DNA of 6,327 nucleotides from SIG450 sp045658425 (GTDB taxonomy: Bacteria > Bacillota > Clostridia > UMGS1840 > HGM11507). The DNA is taken from the NCBI GenBank assembly GCA_045658425.1, contig JAZOVB010000004.1:1-6327 (forward strand). Reading direction: 5' to 3'. Below, one piece after another: positions 6,236 to 6,327 of the stretch. Both the position numbers and the translations under genes were made by a program. Every line of letters begins with the position of its first letter. Position 1 is the first letter of the stretch. The notes beneath the pieces are model-generated. The model was not told where the DNA came from and ran no database searches. It saw only the letters and a list, made by a program, of their open reading frames with translations.

Positions 6236-6285
6236 AAAAAATGACAAGGGTATCATCGAAAAACCCTTGTCATTACTTGTTTTTC
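6236..6285. terminator. Second strong hairpin, probable bidirectional terminator
   Basis: A perfect 12-bp stem (6240-6251 with 6263-6274) has an 11-nt loop. On the minus strand the stem runs directly into six T residues (complement of 6236-6241). On the plus strand a TTGTTTTTC tract lies at 6278-6286, about three bases beyond the stem. The minus-strand geometry is the better one, suggesting it ends a gene entering from the right, convergent with acpP. It may alternatively be part of a dispersed repeat element. Confidence 0.65.
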
Positions 6286-6327
6286 ATCAAAATGAGCCTT
6301 GCCTTTTTTCATAGAAACCAAAAATTT
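6253..6327 (-). CDS. Possible 3' end of a minus-strand gene, or open frame inside a repeat element
   Basis: A minus-strand frame is open from the right edge to a TGA at 6255-6253 and reads 24 residues, ending KQVMTRVFR. An internal ATG at 6312 would give a 19-residue peptide (MKKGKAHFDEK and on), but no Shine-Dalgarno precedes it. The stop codon sits in the loop of the hairpin at 6240-6274. It could be the C-terminal tail of a convergent gene outside the window, or chance coding in an intergenic repeat. I do not recognise a family. Confidence 0.22.
   Translation of the reverse strand, partial: KFLVSMKKGKAHFDEKQVMTRVFR

Larger units (their letters stand above)
6154..6327. other. Right-end intergenic segment with repeat-like sequence
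   Basis: This segment has no recognised gene. After the acpP terminator comes CTGTCGAAAAAGTCGG (6157-6172), an A/T-rich stretch (6181-6240), the second hairpin (6240-6274) and a tract ending in AAAATGAGCC. TCGAAAAA occurs twice (6160-6167 and 6256-6263). Read on the minus strand, the first part encodes DFFDSLKAVIL before a stop inside the acpP terminator. From memory, short tails with FFDSL recur in intergenic regions of gut Clostridia, so a dispersed element is suspected; this was not verified. Confidence 0.3.

Overview
The window is an AT-rich stretch of chromosome with short intergenic gaps, strong Shine-Dalgarno sequences and sigma-A type promoters. Gene content and protein sequence point to a low-GC Firmicute, most likely an anaerobic member of the Clostridia. 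TrpS, PlsX, ACP and the TagO/MnaA-type proteins all look Gram-positive. I cannot place it to genus from sequence alone. Everything recognisable is housekeeping; I found no CRISPR array, tRNA, rRNA, transposase or defence gene, and no clear new system.

Layout. Positions 1-4675 hold one tightly packed minus-strand gene series. In transcription order it runs: a PLP-dependent aminotransferase (4675 to 3491), tryptophanyl-tRNA synthetase trpS (3476 to 2475), a TagO/WecA-type undecaprenyl-phosphate GlcNAc-1-phosphate transferase (2446 to 1361), UDP-GlcNAc 2-epimerase wecB/mnaA (1374 to 250), a small AtpZ/AtpI-like membrane protein (260 to 33), and the first six codons of another gene (18 to 1). Gaps are 28 nt or less, or the genes overlap, and no terminator lies between them, so it reads as one operon probably leading into the F1Fo ATP synthase genes.

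Positions 4676-4819 are a divergent promoter region. The minus-strand operon promoter and the plus-strand plsX promoter sit back to back, and their -35 hexamers overlap by five bases. To the right, plsX (4820-5815) and acpP (5892-6116) form a plus-strand lipid synthesis unit. acpP also has its own promoter in the 76-nt gap. Positions 6117-6327 have no recognised gene. They hold two strong hairpins and repeat-like sequence, possibly including the 3' end of a minus-strand gene or a dispersed intergenic element.

Function. TagO and the 2-epimerase supply Und-PP-GlcNAc and UDP-ManNAc, the first two ingredients of a teichoic-acid-type linkage unit or another surface polysaccharide. AtpZ-like proteins go with ATP synthase assembly or ion uptake. 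PlsX and ACP link fatty acid synthesis to phospholipid synthesis. The most useful observations are the overlapping divergent promoters, the near-identical promoter layout of plsX and acpP with inverted repeats at both start sites, three start-site corrections (trpS, wecB, acpP), and the odd intergenic element at the right end.
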